From: Bacteroidota bacterium
GTDB lineage: Bacteria > Bacteroidota > Bacteroidia > Bacteroidales > Prolixibacteraceae
NCBI GenBank assembly: GCA_023251435.1
Contig: JAHEYU010000008.1
Span: 93,297-128,010, forward strand
Direction: 5' to 3'
Length of the DNA stretch: 34,714 bases
The notes under the pieces were generated by a model. That model saw only the letters and a list, made by a program, of their open reading frames with translations, was not told where the DNA came from and made no database searches. Of this stretch, positions 24,865-32,936 are shown piece by piece. Both the position numbers and the translations under genes were made by a program. Position 1 is the stretch's first letter; every line of letters begins with the position of its first letter.

Positions 24865-26481
24865 ATGAAAACAATACGAATTATATCTCAAACAATACTT
24901 GTCATAACATGTTTGTTGTTGCTCACATTACCCTATTCTGTCGTTGGCCAGAAACCTGCAAAAAAACAATCTGCCCGGCAGAATACCGTTCAGGAGCAAG
25001 AAATAGATCAGACTCCAAATATTCTGGATCAAAATATCAGTATTTACGCTGAAAACGAATCGCTTTCAACAGTAATTGAACGTATTTGTAAATACCTCAA
25101 CCTCGATTATTCGTACAACTCGAAACTGATTGAAGGAAAAAATATCAATCTGAACGTATCGAACAAACCCATCAAATTTGTACTCGATCAGCTCATGAAA
25201 GATTTTTACCTTCTTTTCGAAATTCAGGATAACATTCTGGTTATTAGAGACTACGTGCCCATGGACAAAAGTCTCGACTACGATAAGAAAATCAGAAATT
25301 ACACCGACCAAACTGGCTTTGTTTTTGATAATCCGAAGAAAAAATCAATAACTATCAATTTTAAAACATCGAGTAATCTGATTATCATTCCGGTAGCGAT
25401 CAACAATTCGGATACGCTTAATTTTATACTCGATACCGGCGTACGTTACCCGATTATTACAGAACTTCCGTTTGTAAACAAACTGAACCTTAACTTTCTG
25501 CAGCCCATCAACTTAAGAGGACTTGGAGAAGGCGAGCAGCTAACAGCCTACCGATCGGGAAACAATGTGATAAACATTAATGGCATGGTTGCTTACGATC
25601 AGGAAATACACATGGTGATTAACGAGAATTTCCAGATATCGCATATACTCGGAATTCCGGTTCACGGACTGATTGGCTTTAACCTTTTTAAAGATTATGT
25701 GGTTAAAATCGACTATACCGACCATAGAATCACACTAACCAAACCCGAATTTTTCACCTACAGAGAAAAGCAAAAAGACATTGTGCTGCCTTTAATTTTA
25801 GAACAAAACAAACCTTTTGTTCGGACAAGTATCGTAACCGATAAAAACGAAGATGTACCTGTAAAACTATTGGTTGATACCGGTGCCAGCGATGCTCTCT
25901 GGTTATCGTCGAAATCTGACAACCGCATTACCCTGCCCGAAAATAATATTGAAACTTTTCTTGGACGCGGTTTAAGCGGCGATTTATACGGTAAAAAAGG
26001 CCGGATTGGGGCAATCTGGGTGGGGCCGCTGGTACTTTACGAACCAATTGTAGCTTTTCCCGATAACGAGCTTGTTGATCAGCTAATTGGTAAAAACGAT
26101 CGCAACGGAACCCTTGGAGCCGAGATACTGCGCCGGTTCTATGTTACGCTCGACTATCCGAATAACAGGCTCATTCTCACCCCAAACAGCGATATTCGTG
26201 ACGAATTTAATTACAACATGAGTGGTTTGGAAGTTACCAATCCGATGCCCGGATTACCCATCTTCCTGATAAGCGATATCCGCAAAAATTCGCCTGCCTA
26301 TTATGCCGGAATTCAGGAAAACGACCAGATTATTGCATTAAACAACGCCAGCCACAAGGCAATGACGTTAAATGATATAAATTTGCTGTTTCAAAGCCGT
26401 GAAGACAAGAAAATAAAAATGACCATTCTCCGTGACGGAGAACAAATTAAAACAGAATTCTTTCTGAAAAAAATGTTCTGA
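24865..26481 (+). CDS. STN domain - double retropepsin-like aspartyl protease - PDZ protein
   Basis: The 538-residue protein has a signal peptide (MKTIRIISQTILVITCLLLL to about residue 29). An STN module follows at 57-128 (LSTVIERICKYLNLDYSYN, PIKFVLDQLMKDFYLLFEI), like those that talk to FecR in TonB receptors. Two aspartyl-protease lobes come next, with LDTG motifs at 189-192 (ILDTGVRYPII) and 337-340 (LVDTGASDALWL), each followed by a conserved hydrophobic-glycine segment (GLIGFNLF, GTLGAEILRRF). A C-terminal PDZ-like domain (about 452-535: FLISDIRKNSPAYYAGIQENDQIIALNNASHKAMTL) would bind substrate tails. It is a predicted periplasmic protease without a beta barrel. It sits 112 nt after fecR and 1 nt before the next gene. 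Confidence 0.85.
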   Translation: MKTIRIISQTILVITCLLLLTLPYSVVGQKPAKKQSARQNTVQEQEIDQTPNILDQNISIYAENESLSTVIERICKYLNLDYSYNSKLIEGKNINLNVSNKPIKFVLDQLMKDFYLLFEIQDNILVIRDYVPMDKSLDYDKKIRNYTDQTGFVFDNPKKKSITINFKTSSNLIIIPVAINNSDTLNFILDTGVRYPIITELPFVNKLNLNFLQPINLRGLGEGEQLTAYRSGNNVININGMVAYDQEIHMVINENFQISHILGIPVHGLIGFNLFKDYVVKIDYTDHRITLTKPEFFTYREKQKDIVLPLILEQNKPFVRTSIVTDKNEDVPVKLLVDTGASDALWLSSKSDNRITLPENNIETFLGRGLSGDLYGKKGRIGAIWVGPLVLYEPIVAFPDNELVDQLIGKNDRNGTLGAEILRRFYVTLDYPNNRLILTPNSDIRDEFNYNMSGLEVTNPMPGLPIFLISDIRKNSPAYYAGIQENDQIIALNNASHKAMTLNDINLLFQSREDKKIKMTILRDGEQIKTEFFLKKMF

Positions 26482-26482
26482 A

Positions 26483-28057
26483 ATGAGACCAGCCTGCGGA
26501 CTTTTCCTGATTGTTTTCCTTTTGTTGATGAAGGTTTCCTTCGGGCAAAAGGAAAACAATGCAGCGCTGGATAAAAAAATAACGATTGAAGCCAGGAATG
26601 AAACAATTAATTCTGTTTTAGAAAAAATATCGTCGCAAACCCAGATCTATTTTTCGTATAATGCCGAGCTTATAAATACCGAAAAAAAAATAGATGCCTC
26701 CCTTTCCGATAAAACCATCAAAGAAATTCTGGATATACTTTTCGAATCAAAATTTGTATATCGGGTGCTCGACGACCAGATTATTATTACCAATCCTGAA
26801 CTCGTACCACTAAAAAAAAAAGAACCCGACTTCACTAAATTCACAACGGAAATAATCAAATTCAGCGGAAAAATTATCGACCGCGAAGAAAAAGAACCAC
26901 TCCCCCACACCAGCATTTCGATACTGAAAAAAAATATCGGAACCATCTCGAATACCGACGGCGAGTTTGAACTGAAAATTCCAGGTACCATGCTGGAAGA
27001 CACCGTGGTAATCTCGTGTTTAGGCTACAGACAGTATAGGTTTCCTATCCGAAACATTACCGATCGACCTGAAAATATATATCTTCAGCCCTCATCGTTT
27101 CAACTAAAAGAAATAAAGGTAACGGTTATTAATCCGCAGGAAATTCTGACCCGTATACTATCAAAAATTCCGCTCAATTATCCGGGAAATCCGGAAATCA
27201 TGACTTCCTTTTACCGCGAAGTACTAAAGCAGGACGACAATTATATTGATATTGCCGAAGCTGTGATGGAAATCAGAAAGGCTTCTTATAATAATGCATT
27301 TCTTGAAGACAAAGTGAAATTCATAAAAGGCCGCAAGAGCCAAAATGTAAAGCCATTTCAGTATGTAGATTTTAAAATTCAGGGAGGTCCGTATTACATC
27401 ACCAAACTCGATGTGGTAAAAACCGTCGATTCATTTCTGGATCCGGAGTTTCGCGACTACTACAAATATTCGCTCGAAGAAATCGTAGAATTCAACGATC
27501 GCGACACTTATATCATCAGGTTCAGACCCAAAGAAAAGATTGATTATCCGTGTTATCAGGGCAAATTGTATGTAGATATGTCGTCGTTCGCATTGGTACA
27601 TGCCGAATTTGAATTAAGCCGGTCGGGGCTTAAATTTGCACATCAATCGCTGATCAAGAAAAAGCCCAAAGATTTTTACGTACGCCCCATTAGTGCCAAT
27701 TACCAGGTTAGCTACCGTCGTTCCGACGGAAAATGGCATTTAAGCAATGCACAGGCATCGGTTAATTTTCGGGTAAAAAGCAAAAAAGATAAAATCAACT
27801 CGCTGTTTCATAGCACCTCCGACTTGTTAATTACCGACTTGCGTACCAACGACAAAACCGAATTCAGGCGAAACGAATTGTTTAGCCCGAAAGATATCTT
27901 TACTGAAATAATAAGCAACTACGACGAGTCGTTCTGGGACGATTACAATACCATAAAACCCTCTGAAGCATTGCGCAAAGCGCTCAAAAATTTTACGCTC
28001 GAGAGCGATACATTGTTTAACGGAAGCCCTAAACCTGAAGTTTTAATCACTAAATAA
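26483..28057 (+). CDS. STN and carboxypeptidase-regulatory-like domain protein
   Basis: The 524-residue protein starts 1 nt after the protease stop, so the two are translationally coupled. A signal peptide (MRPACGLFLIVFLLLMKVSFGQ) is followed by an STN module (32-104: INSVLEKISSQTQIYFSYNAEL, KTIKEILDILFESKFVYRVL) and a CarboxypepD_reg-like beta sandwich (127-213: FSGKIIDREEKEPLPHTSISILKKNIGTISNTDGEFEL). The rest (about 215-524) resembles the C-terminal family of carboxypeptidase-like regulatory proteins (TSFYREVLKQDDNYIDIAEAV, YQGKLYVDMSSFALVHAEFEL). No catalytic residues or T9SS tail are seen. It is probably a periplasmic partner of the protease. Confidence 0.8.
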   Translation: MRPACGLFLIVFLLLMKVSFGQKENNAALDKKITIEARNETINSVLEKISSQTQIYFSYNAELINTEKKIDASLSDKTIKEILDILFESKFVYRVLDDQIIITNPELVPLKKKEPDFTKFTTEIIKFSGKIIDREEKEPLPHTSISILKKNIGTISNTDGEFELKIPGTMLEDTVVISCLGYRQYRFPIRNITDRPENIYLQPSSFQLKEIKVTVINPQEILTRILSKIPLNYPGNPEIMTSFYREVLKQDDNYIDIAEAVMEIRKASYNNAFLEDKVKFIKGRKSQNVKPFQYVDFKIQGGPYYITKLDVVKTVDSFLDPEFRDYYKYSLEEIVEFNDRDTYIIRFRPKEKIDYPCYQGKLYVDMSSFALVHAEFELSRSGLKFAHQSLIKKKPKDFYVRPISANYQVSYRRSDGKWHLSNAQASVNFRVKSKKDKINSLFHSTSDLLITDLRTNDKTEFRRNELFSPKDIFTEIISNYDESFWDDYNTIKPSEALRKALKNFTLESDTLFNGSPKPEVLITK

Positions 28058-28067
28058 AACAGCAAAA

Positions 28068-30425
28068 ATGAAAACCCTTATCGCGCTGGCAATCTTTGCA
28101 TGTGTAGGTTATGGAACATTTGCCCAAAACCAAAGTCCTCTTCCTAAAATCAGTCAGCAATTAACCGATTTTTCAAACTATTATCCGGGTCGGCAGGTTT
28201 TTGTTACAACTGACATGCAAAACTATAAGCCCGGCGAAACTATTTGGCTAAGCGCTTTGGTAACCGATGCAAATACACAATTGCCCGCAACAAATACCCC
28301 CGATTTAATTGTGAAACTCTATAATCAGAGCGGAGAGCCAGTTGCACTTACTATGCTAAAAGTGAACAATGGCACGACCTCCGGATACATTGAAGTGCCT
28401 AATAATCTTCAGGTCGGTCAATATTTTCTGACTGCATATACATCAAATCACAGCAACCCCGAAGATGCTTTTATTACAGACATAAACATCGATCAGACAT
28501 ACAGCAATCAATTGATAGCTACCACAACCGTAAAAGACAGCATCTCTGTTTCAGGCCGGCAAAACGAATTAACGATCCTGCTCCGGAATCTTTCAGGCGA
28601 AATACAGAAAAGCACAGCGCTGCGTTATCAGCTGATGAACGGGAGTGAAATACTGGAAAAAGGCAAGCTAAAAACAGATGATTCAGGAAAAACTGTGTTA
28701 CAATTTACTTTGCCTGAAAAATCGAATGGAGAACCATTTATCTGCGAACTTACCGACAGCAAAAGCGAGTGGAAAAAAGAGGTGTTTTTGCCATCCAACC
28801 TCGATCCTCTTGATATTCGTTTTTTCCCTGAAGGCGGAACCATTCCTTCGGGAGTTCCGGTAAAAATAGGATTTACAGCTTTTAATAAATGGGGAATGCC
28901 CGTAGAAGTTGAAGGATCGGTAATAAATCAGGAAGGCAAACATGTAGCAATTGTAAAGACTGTCACCCCCGGCCTCGGACTTTTTGCAATCGAAACCGAC
29001 GTAAAACAAAAACTAAAACTGGTTCTTTCAGGAACAACAGGCCAAAATCAGGTATTCGAATTACCGGCTCCAAATCCCGATGTTCTTGCGTTTTCAGTAC
29101 TAAAAACCGATGCCGAATTCATTTCGGCCAGTCTTCTTTTTCCAGATAAACAAAAACATTCCATTTCCATCACTGCAACCAGTGGGAATACGCTTTTTTG
29201 GGCAGCCGACATGGATATCGCAGGATTCCAGCGAGTTAAAATACCGACTGAAAACCTTCCTCACGGAGTAACACTGTTAACAGCTTTTGGCACCGACGGG
29301 AAATTGCTGGCAGAAAGACTGGTATTTGTTGATAAAAAACAACAGTTAAATATTGATGTTCAGCCGGAGAAAAGCAGCATGAAACAGGGCGAAAACATGA
29401 AAATAAAAATCAGGCTGACTGACGAAAACAACCAGCCTGTCGGCGCAAATGTGAGTGTTTCGATTGCAGATAAATACCGAAAAAACCAAAACGTGATGCC
29501 GATCAGTGATTACCTTTTAACTGATGCATTGCTTGAAACACCATTTTGCCTTATTTCGAAAAGTTTTAACACACAAATTACTAATTCGGCCATGATGGAT
29601 CTTTTCCTGATTGCCAACCGGCAAAAAGGTTTTGACTGGCAAAAAATAATAAAATTTAAGCCTGAAGATGCTTCCGGAAACAATTCGGAGAGTGTTTTAA
29701 GCAAGGACTTCGATGGCAGAATTTCAGAAATAATTACAAAAAAGTCAAAAATATTGAACTTGCAAAAGAAAGACCAGATTGCCGGAGCGCAATATTTCAG
29801 CAATAACGAAGACCTATTTCAGAGAGCGCCAAAAGTAGTGGTTTCCAACACATCGGCTCGCGATAACCAACGTAAATTACTGTCCAATTCTACCAATTTG
29901 ATGGATGTAATAAAATCCATCAAACCATTTCGCCTAATGAATAACCAAATTGTATTTTACGGGAGCGAAAATTCCATTAACGCGCAGGGCGGTGCATTAC
30001 TGGTTTTAGACGGGCAACAATTAGGAACCGATGTTTCGGCTATACAAAGTATTTCGACCAGTGAAGTCGATTACATCAATGTTTCGACCAACCCAATGGA
30101 TATTCAGCGCTATACCGGACTAAATTCTGTGGGAGTAATTGAAATTTTTCAGAAAAAAGCTCCGCAAATTATGACTCAAACAACCAGCAAATTCAACATC
30201 GGTAATCAGGATAACAGGGCGTTTCAGGCTGAACCAGCCAATCCGCGGCGCGATAACAGAACTACCCTTCAGTGGATTCCTGAACTAAAAATTGGCGAAG
30301 CCGGTGAAGCAGAAATTACAGTAACTGCCGGAAAAGTTTTGACAGATTTTATCATCGAAATACAGGGAATGGGAACAAACGGACTGACAGGCAGCGGAAA
30401 AGGAAGTTTTTCGGTGGTGAAATAA
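28068..30425 (+). CDS. MG2-domain protein with TonB-plug-like segment
   Basis: The 785-residue protein has a signal peptide (MKTLIALAIFACVGYGTFAQ). The N-terminal part includes an MG2-like alpha2-macroglobulin domain (about 43-140: VFVTTDMQNYKPGETIWLSALV) and further beta-sandwich modules. Near the C-terminus, about 640-697, is a segment like the plug of TonB-dependent receptors (GGALLVLDGQQLGTD, EVDYINVSTNPMDIQRYTG, GVIEIFQKK), but no beta barrel follows. The domain set is seen in Bacteroidetes outer-surface proteins of unknown role. It is 10 nt after the STN/carboxypeptidase-reg gene, in the same operon. Confidence 0.78.
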   Translation: MKTLIALAIFACVGYGTFAQNQSPLPKISQQLTDFSNYYPGRQVFVTTDMQNYKPGETIWLSALVTDANTQLPATNTPDLIVKLYNQSGEPVALTMLKVNNGTTSGYIEVPNNLQVGQYFLTAYTSNHSNPEDAFITDINIDQTYSNQLIATTTVKDSISVSGRQNELTILLRNLSGEIQKSTALRYQLMNGSEILEKGKLKTDDSGKTVLQFTLPEKSNGEPFICELTDSKSEWKKEVFLPSNLDPLDIRFFPEGGTIPSGVPVKIGFTAFNKWGMPVEVEGSVINQEGKHVAIVKTVTPGLGLFAIETDVKQKLKLVLSGTTGQNQVFELPAPNPDVLAFSVLKTDAEFISASLLFPDKQKHSISITATSGNTLFWAADMDIAGFQRVKIPTENLPHGVTLLTAFGTDGKLLAERLVFVDKKQQLNIDVQPEKSSMKQGENMKIKIRLTDENNQPVGANVSVSIADKYRKNQNVMPISDYLLTDALLETPFCLISKSFNTQITNSAMMDLFLIANRQKGFDWQKIIKFKPEDASGNNSESVLSKDFDGRISEIITKKSKILNLQKKDQIAGAQYFSNNEDLFQRAPKVVVSNTSARDNQRKLLSNSTNLMDVIKSIKPFRLMNNQIVFYGSENSINAQGGALLVLDGQQLGTDVSAIQSISTSEVDYINVSTNPMDIQRYTGLNSVGVIEIFQKKAPQIMTQTTSKFNIGNQDNRAFQAEPANPRRDNRTTLQWIPELKIGEAGEAEITVTAGKVLTDFIIEIQGMGTNGLTGSGKGSFSVVK

Positions 30426-30466
30426 TTTTTAATTAACTTCCTGCCGGAAACTAAATTATCCAAACG

Positions 30467-32812
30467 ATGAAACGAAGACGGTCCGGACTATTAATTTTGG
30501 CTTGCATTTTCATATTTTTTAGTTGCAAGCCCAATAAAACCTACACCGAAAGCGAGCTTGCCCTGATACCACAACCACAAAAAATGGTTTTGGGCGAATC
30601 GTCCTTCAGGTTTAAGAAAAGTACCCGCTTGGTGGTCGAAAGTGTTGAGCAGAAACTGATTGCCGACTATCTTTCCGGAGTTTTTGAGAAAGCAAACGGA
30701 TGGAAATTAGATATTTTGGTGGGTGGAAACGAGGGCTCCAATCAGGTTTATTTCAAAACAGAGCCAATGTTGAATCCCGAAGCCTACACTTTGGAAGTGC
30801 TGAAAAACCGTATCGTAATCAAAGCGGCTCAACCTGCCGGGTTCTTTTACGCGGTTCAAACACTGCGTCAATTACTTCCGGCTGAAATTGAAAGTTCCCC
30901 AAACACGGAAGAAATGGAATGGCTGGTTCCGGTTATCAGCATTTCTGATAGTCCGGCGTTCAAATGGCGCGGATTTATGTTGGATGTGTCGCGCCATTTT
31001 TTCACCAAAGAAGAAGTGTTGCGAATGATCGATCACCTCGCTCTCCATAAAATCAACACCCTGCATTTGCATCTGGTCGATGATCAGGGGTGGCGGATTG
31101 AAATTAAAAAGTACCCGGAACTTACCGAAATCGGCGCCTGGCGGGTGAACCACAAAGACAAGCACTGGAACTCGCGCCCTAAACAACAGGAAGGTGAAAC
31201 TGCAACTTATGGCGGTTTTTATACACAAAACGACATCCGTGAAATGGTGGCTTATGCACAAAGCCGTTTCGTTACAATTATTCCTGAAATTGAAATGCCC
31301 GCCCATGTTACTGCTGCTCTGGCCGCCTATCCGCAATATTCATGTACTGGAGGTCCATTTACCGTTTTGCCGGGCGGGGTTTGGCCGATTACCGATATTT
31401 ATTGCGCCGGAAAAGATTCGACTTTTCTGTTTCTTGAAGACATTTTGACTGAAGTTGCCGAACTTTTTCCAACAAAATACATCCACATTGGCGGCGACGA
31501 AGCAACCAAAACCGAATGGGAAAAATGCCCCGATTGCAAAAAACGGTTGAAAGATGAAAAGCTGAAAAATGTGCATGAATTGCAGAGTTACTTCATAAAA
31601 CGCATCGAAAAGTTCCTCCATTCGAAAGGCAAAGTTTTGCTTGGGTGGGACGAAATTCTGGAAGGCGGTTTACCTGCCGAAGCAACCGTGATGAGCTGGC
31701 GTGGCTTTGAGGGAGGTATCGAAGCCGCCAATCAGGGGCATGATGTGGTAATGACACCCACTTCAGACTGTTATTTCGATTATTATCAGGGACCTGCAGA
31801 GCAGGAACCGCTTGCAATTGGCGGATATTTGCCTCTTAGTAAAGTTTACGCATTCAATCCTGTTCCTGAAGGGTTGTCGGCCGAAGCGGCAAAACACATT
31901 TTGGGCGGACAAGCCAATCTTTGGACCGAATATGTTCCCAATCTGAAACATGCCGAATACATGACTTTCCCGAGAGTTGGAGCTATGGCCGAAGCTTTGT
32001 GGAGCCCAAAGGAAGTTCGCAGTTGGGAACGCTTTTCGCAACGTATCCAGTTGTTTATGAAACGTTATGAACAAATGGGCATTAACTATTCAAAAAGCGC
32101 ATATAAAGTTATAGCCAAAGCGCAATTCGATCAGGAAAGCAAACAACTGGCAGTTACCCTGAAAAGTGAACTTGAAGGAGTTGATATTCATTATACGACT
32201 GATGGCAGCGAGCCAGACACATGGTCGCCGGTTTACAAAAAACCAATCAATCTCGATAAGTCAACCGACCTGAAAGCGGCCCCAATGGTAAACGGTAATT
32301 TTGCTGAAAAGACAATCAGTCAATCGTATAATTTCAATAAATCGACCGCAAAGCCTGTAATTTACAAGGTTCCGTTTAGCGAATATTACAAAGGTTCGGG
32401 CGTATTTACGCTTGTTAATGCAGTTCGCGGAACTACCAATCACCACGATGGCGAATGGCAGGGATGGGCAGGAATTGATATGGAAATTGTAATTGATCTG
32501 CAGCAAGCTGGCGAAATCAGTTCCATTTCAGTCGGATCGCTTCAAAATGCCGGAGCATATATTTTCTTCCCGAAGAAAATGGAATTCTTCGTTTCGGCCG
32601 ATGGCCTGAAATTCGAAAAGGTAGCAGAAATCCTCAATGATGTCGATCCGCTTACAGGAGAAAAACAGACGAAAGATTTTTCAGCCTCATTTACCCCAAA
32701 AACAGCCAGTTATGTAAAAATCATTTCAAAAAATCTGGGGAAATGCCCCAAAGGTCATGCAGGCGATGGCAAAGATGCCTGGATGTTTATTGACGAGGTG
32801 GTAGTAGAGTAA
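30467..32812 (+). CDS. GH20 beta-N-acetylhexosaminidase lipoprotein
   Basis: The 781-residue protein has a lipoprotein signal (FFSC, Cys20). A GH20b N-terminal domain (about 30-160) precedes the GH20 catalytic barrel: FKWRGFMLDVSRHFF, LHLHLVDDQGWRIEIKKYPELTEIGAW and the catalytic Asp-Glu pair in HIGGDEATKTEW (D344, E345), with substrate-assisted catalysis expected. Next come a chitobiase C-terminal-like domain (about 555-615: VDIHYTTDGSEPD) and a discoidin-like F5/8C domain (about 640-781). It probably removes terminal GlcNAc or GalNAc from glycans at the outer membrane. It follows the MG2 gene by 41 nt without a clear terminator or promoter, so it may share the operon. Confidence 0.93.
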   Translation: MKRRRSGLLILACIFIFFSCKPNKTYTESELALIPQPQKMVLGESSFRFKKSTRLVVESVEQKLIADYLSGVFEKANGWKLDILVGGNEGSNQVYFKTEPMLNPEAYTLEVLKNRIVIKAAQPAGFFYAVQTLRQLLPAEIESSPNTEEMEWLVPVISISDSPAFKWRGFMLDVSRHFFTKEEVLRMIDHLALHKINTLHLHLVDDQGWRIEIKKYPELTEIGAWRVNHKDKHWNSRPKQQEGETATYGGFYTQNDIREMVAYAQSRFVTIIPEIEMPAHVTAALAAYPQYSCTGGPFTVLPGGVWPITDIYCAGKDSTFLFLEDILTEVAELFPTKYIHIGGDEATKTEWEKCPDCKKRLKDEKLKNVHELQSYFIKRIEKFLHSKGKVLLGWDEILEGGLPAEATVMSWRGFEGGIEAANQGHDVVMTPTSDCYFDYYQGPAEQEPLAIGGYLPLSKVYAFNPVPEGLSAEAAKHILGGQANLWTEYVPNLKHAEYMTFPRVGAMAEALWSPKEVRSWERFSQRIQLFMKRYEQMGINYSKSAYKVIAKAQFDQESKQLAVTLKSELEGVDIHYTTDGSEPDTWSPVYKKPINLDKSTDLKAAPMVNGNFAEKTISQSYNFNKSTAKPVIYKVPFSEYYKGSGVFTLVNAVRGTTNHHDGEWQGWAGIDMEIVIDLQQAGEISSISVGSLQNAGAYIFFPKKMEFFVSADGLKFEKVAEILNDVDPLTGEKQTKDFSASFTPKTASYVKIISKNLGKCPKGHAGDGKDAWMFIDEVVVE

Positions 32813-32936
32813 ATTATACTCCTTTAATTACTTCATTATCGGCGATATAATTAAATTATAAGTCAAGAGTGCCAGTTGCTTTGTCATAATGCTATTTTTT
32901 AAAACTGATTTTTTGTGATTTTCTTTCAGGTAGAAT

